Notes under the pieces: model-generated | The model's input: only the letters and a program-made list of their open reading frames with translations | What the model was told of the DNA's origin: nothing | The model's database searches: none | NCBI RefSeq assembly: GCF_000485595.1 | Contig: NW_014579062.1 | Coordinates: 2,584-44,773 of the forward strand | Length of the DNA stretch: 42,190 nt | DNA from: Priapulus caudatus | Taxonomy: Eukaryota; Priapulida; Priapulimorpha; Priapulimorphida; Priapulidae | Direction of reading: 5' to 3' | Translations under genes and position numbers: made by a program | Part shown: piece by piece, positions 41,725 to 42,190 of the stretch | Layout of the letters: each line of letters starts with the position of its first letter | Numbering within the stretch: the stretch's first letter is position 1

Positions 41725-41941
41725 TAAGCTATATGTAAATAACTAACTAAATACACAAATATCTAAGGAAAAGCGATGAGGAAGTGTTCTCGAATTAATT
41801 ATTTAAAATCTTCTTCGATTCGAAATAATACGTTCTATCTCACGTATTACTAATACGTTCATACTTTACCCTCCGCCGAACGCCGCGCAAACGTCGTCTG
41901 TTTTATAACAGCAATGATGCCGGTGGCGTTGACAGGTGAAC
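41725..41941 (-). repeat. Dispersed repeat F, right inverted arm
   Basis: Reverse complement of 4612-4830, matching along the whole length apart from scattered differences (for example TTTAAAATC against TTCGAATC context, and CCCTCCGCC against TCCGCC). It ends at CAGGTGAAC and is followed by GT-rich microsatellite, as the left arm is preceded by CA-rich microsatellite. Confidence 0.85.
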
Positions 41942-41987
41942 ATGTGTGTGCGTGCGTGTTTGTGTGTGTGCGGGCGTGCGAGCGTGC

Positions 41988-42018
<31 letters not shown>

Positions 42019-42190
42019 TCTGCGTGCGTGTGTGCGTGCGTGCGTGTGTCCGTGCGTGCGTGCGTGTGTCCGTGCGTGCGTGCGTGCGTGCGTGCGTGCG
42101 TGTGTCCGTGCGTGCGTGCGTGCGTGCGTGCGTACGCGCGTGCGTGCGTGAGTGCGTCCGTGCGTGCGTGCGTGCGTGCGTGCGTGCGTG
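41942..42190. repeat. (TGCG)n / GT-rich microsatellite to the right edge
   Basis: TGTG grading into GTGC tetramers with sporadic CCG and TACG units; continues past the window. Frames through it are Cys-Val-Arg artefacts. Confidence 0.95.

Overview
This is a repeat-dominated piece of a nuclear animal genome with one convincing intact cellular gene: an intronless ionotropic receptor (IR, the variant glutamate-receptor family) at 26379-27923 (+). IRs are known from protostomes, so a protostome is likely. Internal (TTAGGG)n tracts and the mix of BEL/Pao, env-bearing Ty3-like, DIRS-like and Helitron-like elements fit a marine or other invertebrate, but no lineage can be fixed from sequence alone. 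There are no bacterial operons, rRNA, tRNA or CRISPR. Nearly everything else is mobile DNA, satellites and microsatellites, often nested, with target-site duplications (TSDs) that can be read directly. A 50-N gap lies at 21765-21814 and a single N at 41654. Layout. 1-396: open frame running off the left edge (-). 416-2421: LTR-less fragment of a BEL/Pao retrotransposon (-). 2422-4384: unassigned, with a possible polypurine tract plus LTR start near 3288-3300. 4385-4917: (CA)n, then a ~220-bp dispersed repeat that recurs inverted at the right end of the window (41725-41941), then TA-rich DNA. 4918-6762: two head-to-tail Helitron-like elements; the second carries a 205-bp MITE with telomere-like repeats and an 8-bp TSD. 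6847-11657: a complete but internally deleted BEL/Pao insertion (-) with paired LTRs and 5-bp TSD GTTAT; the fragment at 416-2421 shares its gag-to-RT deletion, so the deleted form has itself multiplied. 12253-12991: two palindromic foldback elements. 13085-13597: DIRS-like RNase H relic (-). 13839-14655: 19-bp satellite. 14758-19790: higher-order tandem array of alternating ~345-bp and ~195-bp half-units, split by a 1.9-kb LTR-like insertion that contains a MITE, which contains another MITE; both MITEs carry telomere-like arrays and have 9-bp TSDs. 19791-21814: mostly unassigned plus (GT)n and the gap. 21815-26360: 20-bp satellite interrupted by a 2.4-kb foldback element with a ~1-kb purine-only strand. 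The satellite runs to within about 20 bp of the IR start codon. 27924-31910: mostly unassigned AT-rich DNA with a 14-bp minisatellite. 31911-40672 or beyond: a decayed env-bearing Ty3/gypsy-like element (+) in the order gag-PR-RT-RNaseH-IN-env. 40673-42190: unassigned DNA, an open GC-rich patch, and the inverted arm with microsatellites. How the parts relate: the IR is the only plausible host function (a chemosensory-type ligand-gated channel). The transposons are mostly non-autonomous or dead, so their presence implies transposases or reverse transcriptases elsewhere in the genome. The most unusual themes are the repeated link between telomere-like arrays and MITEs, the amplified deletion derivative of BEL/Pao, the palindromic purine/pyrimidine foldback inside a satellite, and a receptor gene whose 5' flank is entirely satellite. 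All assignments are from reading the sequence; no database search was run.
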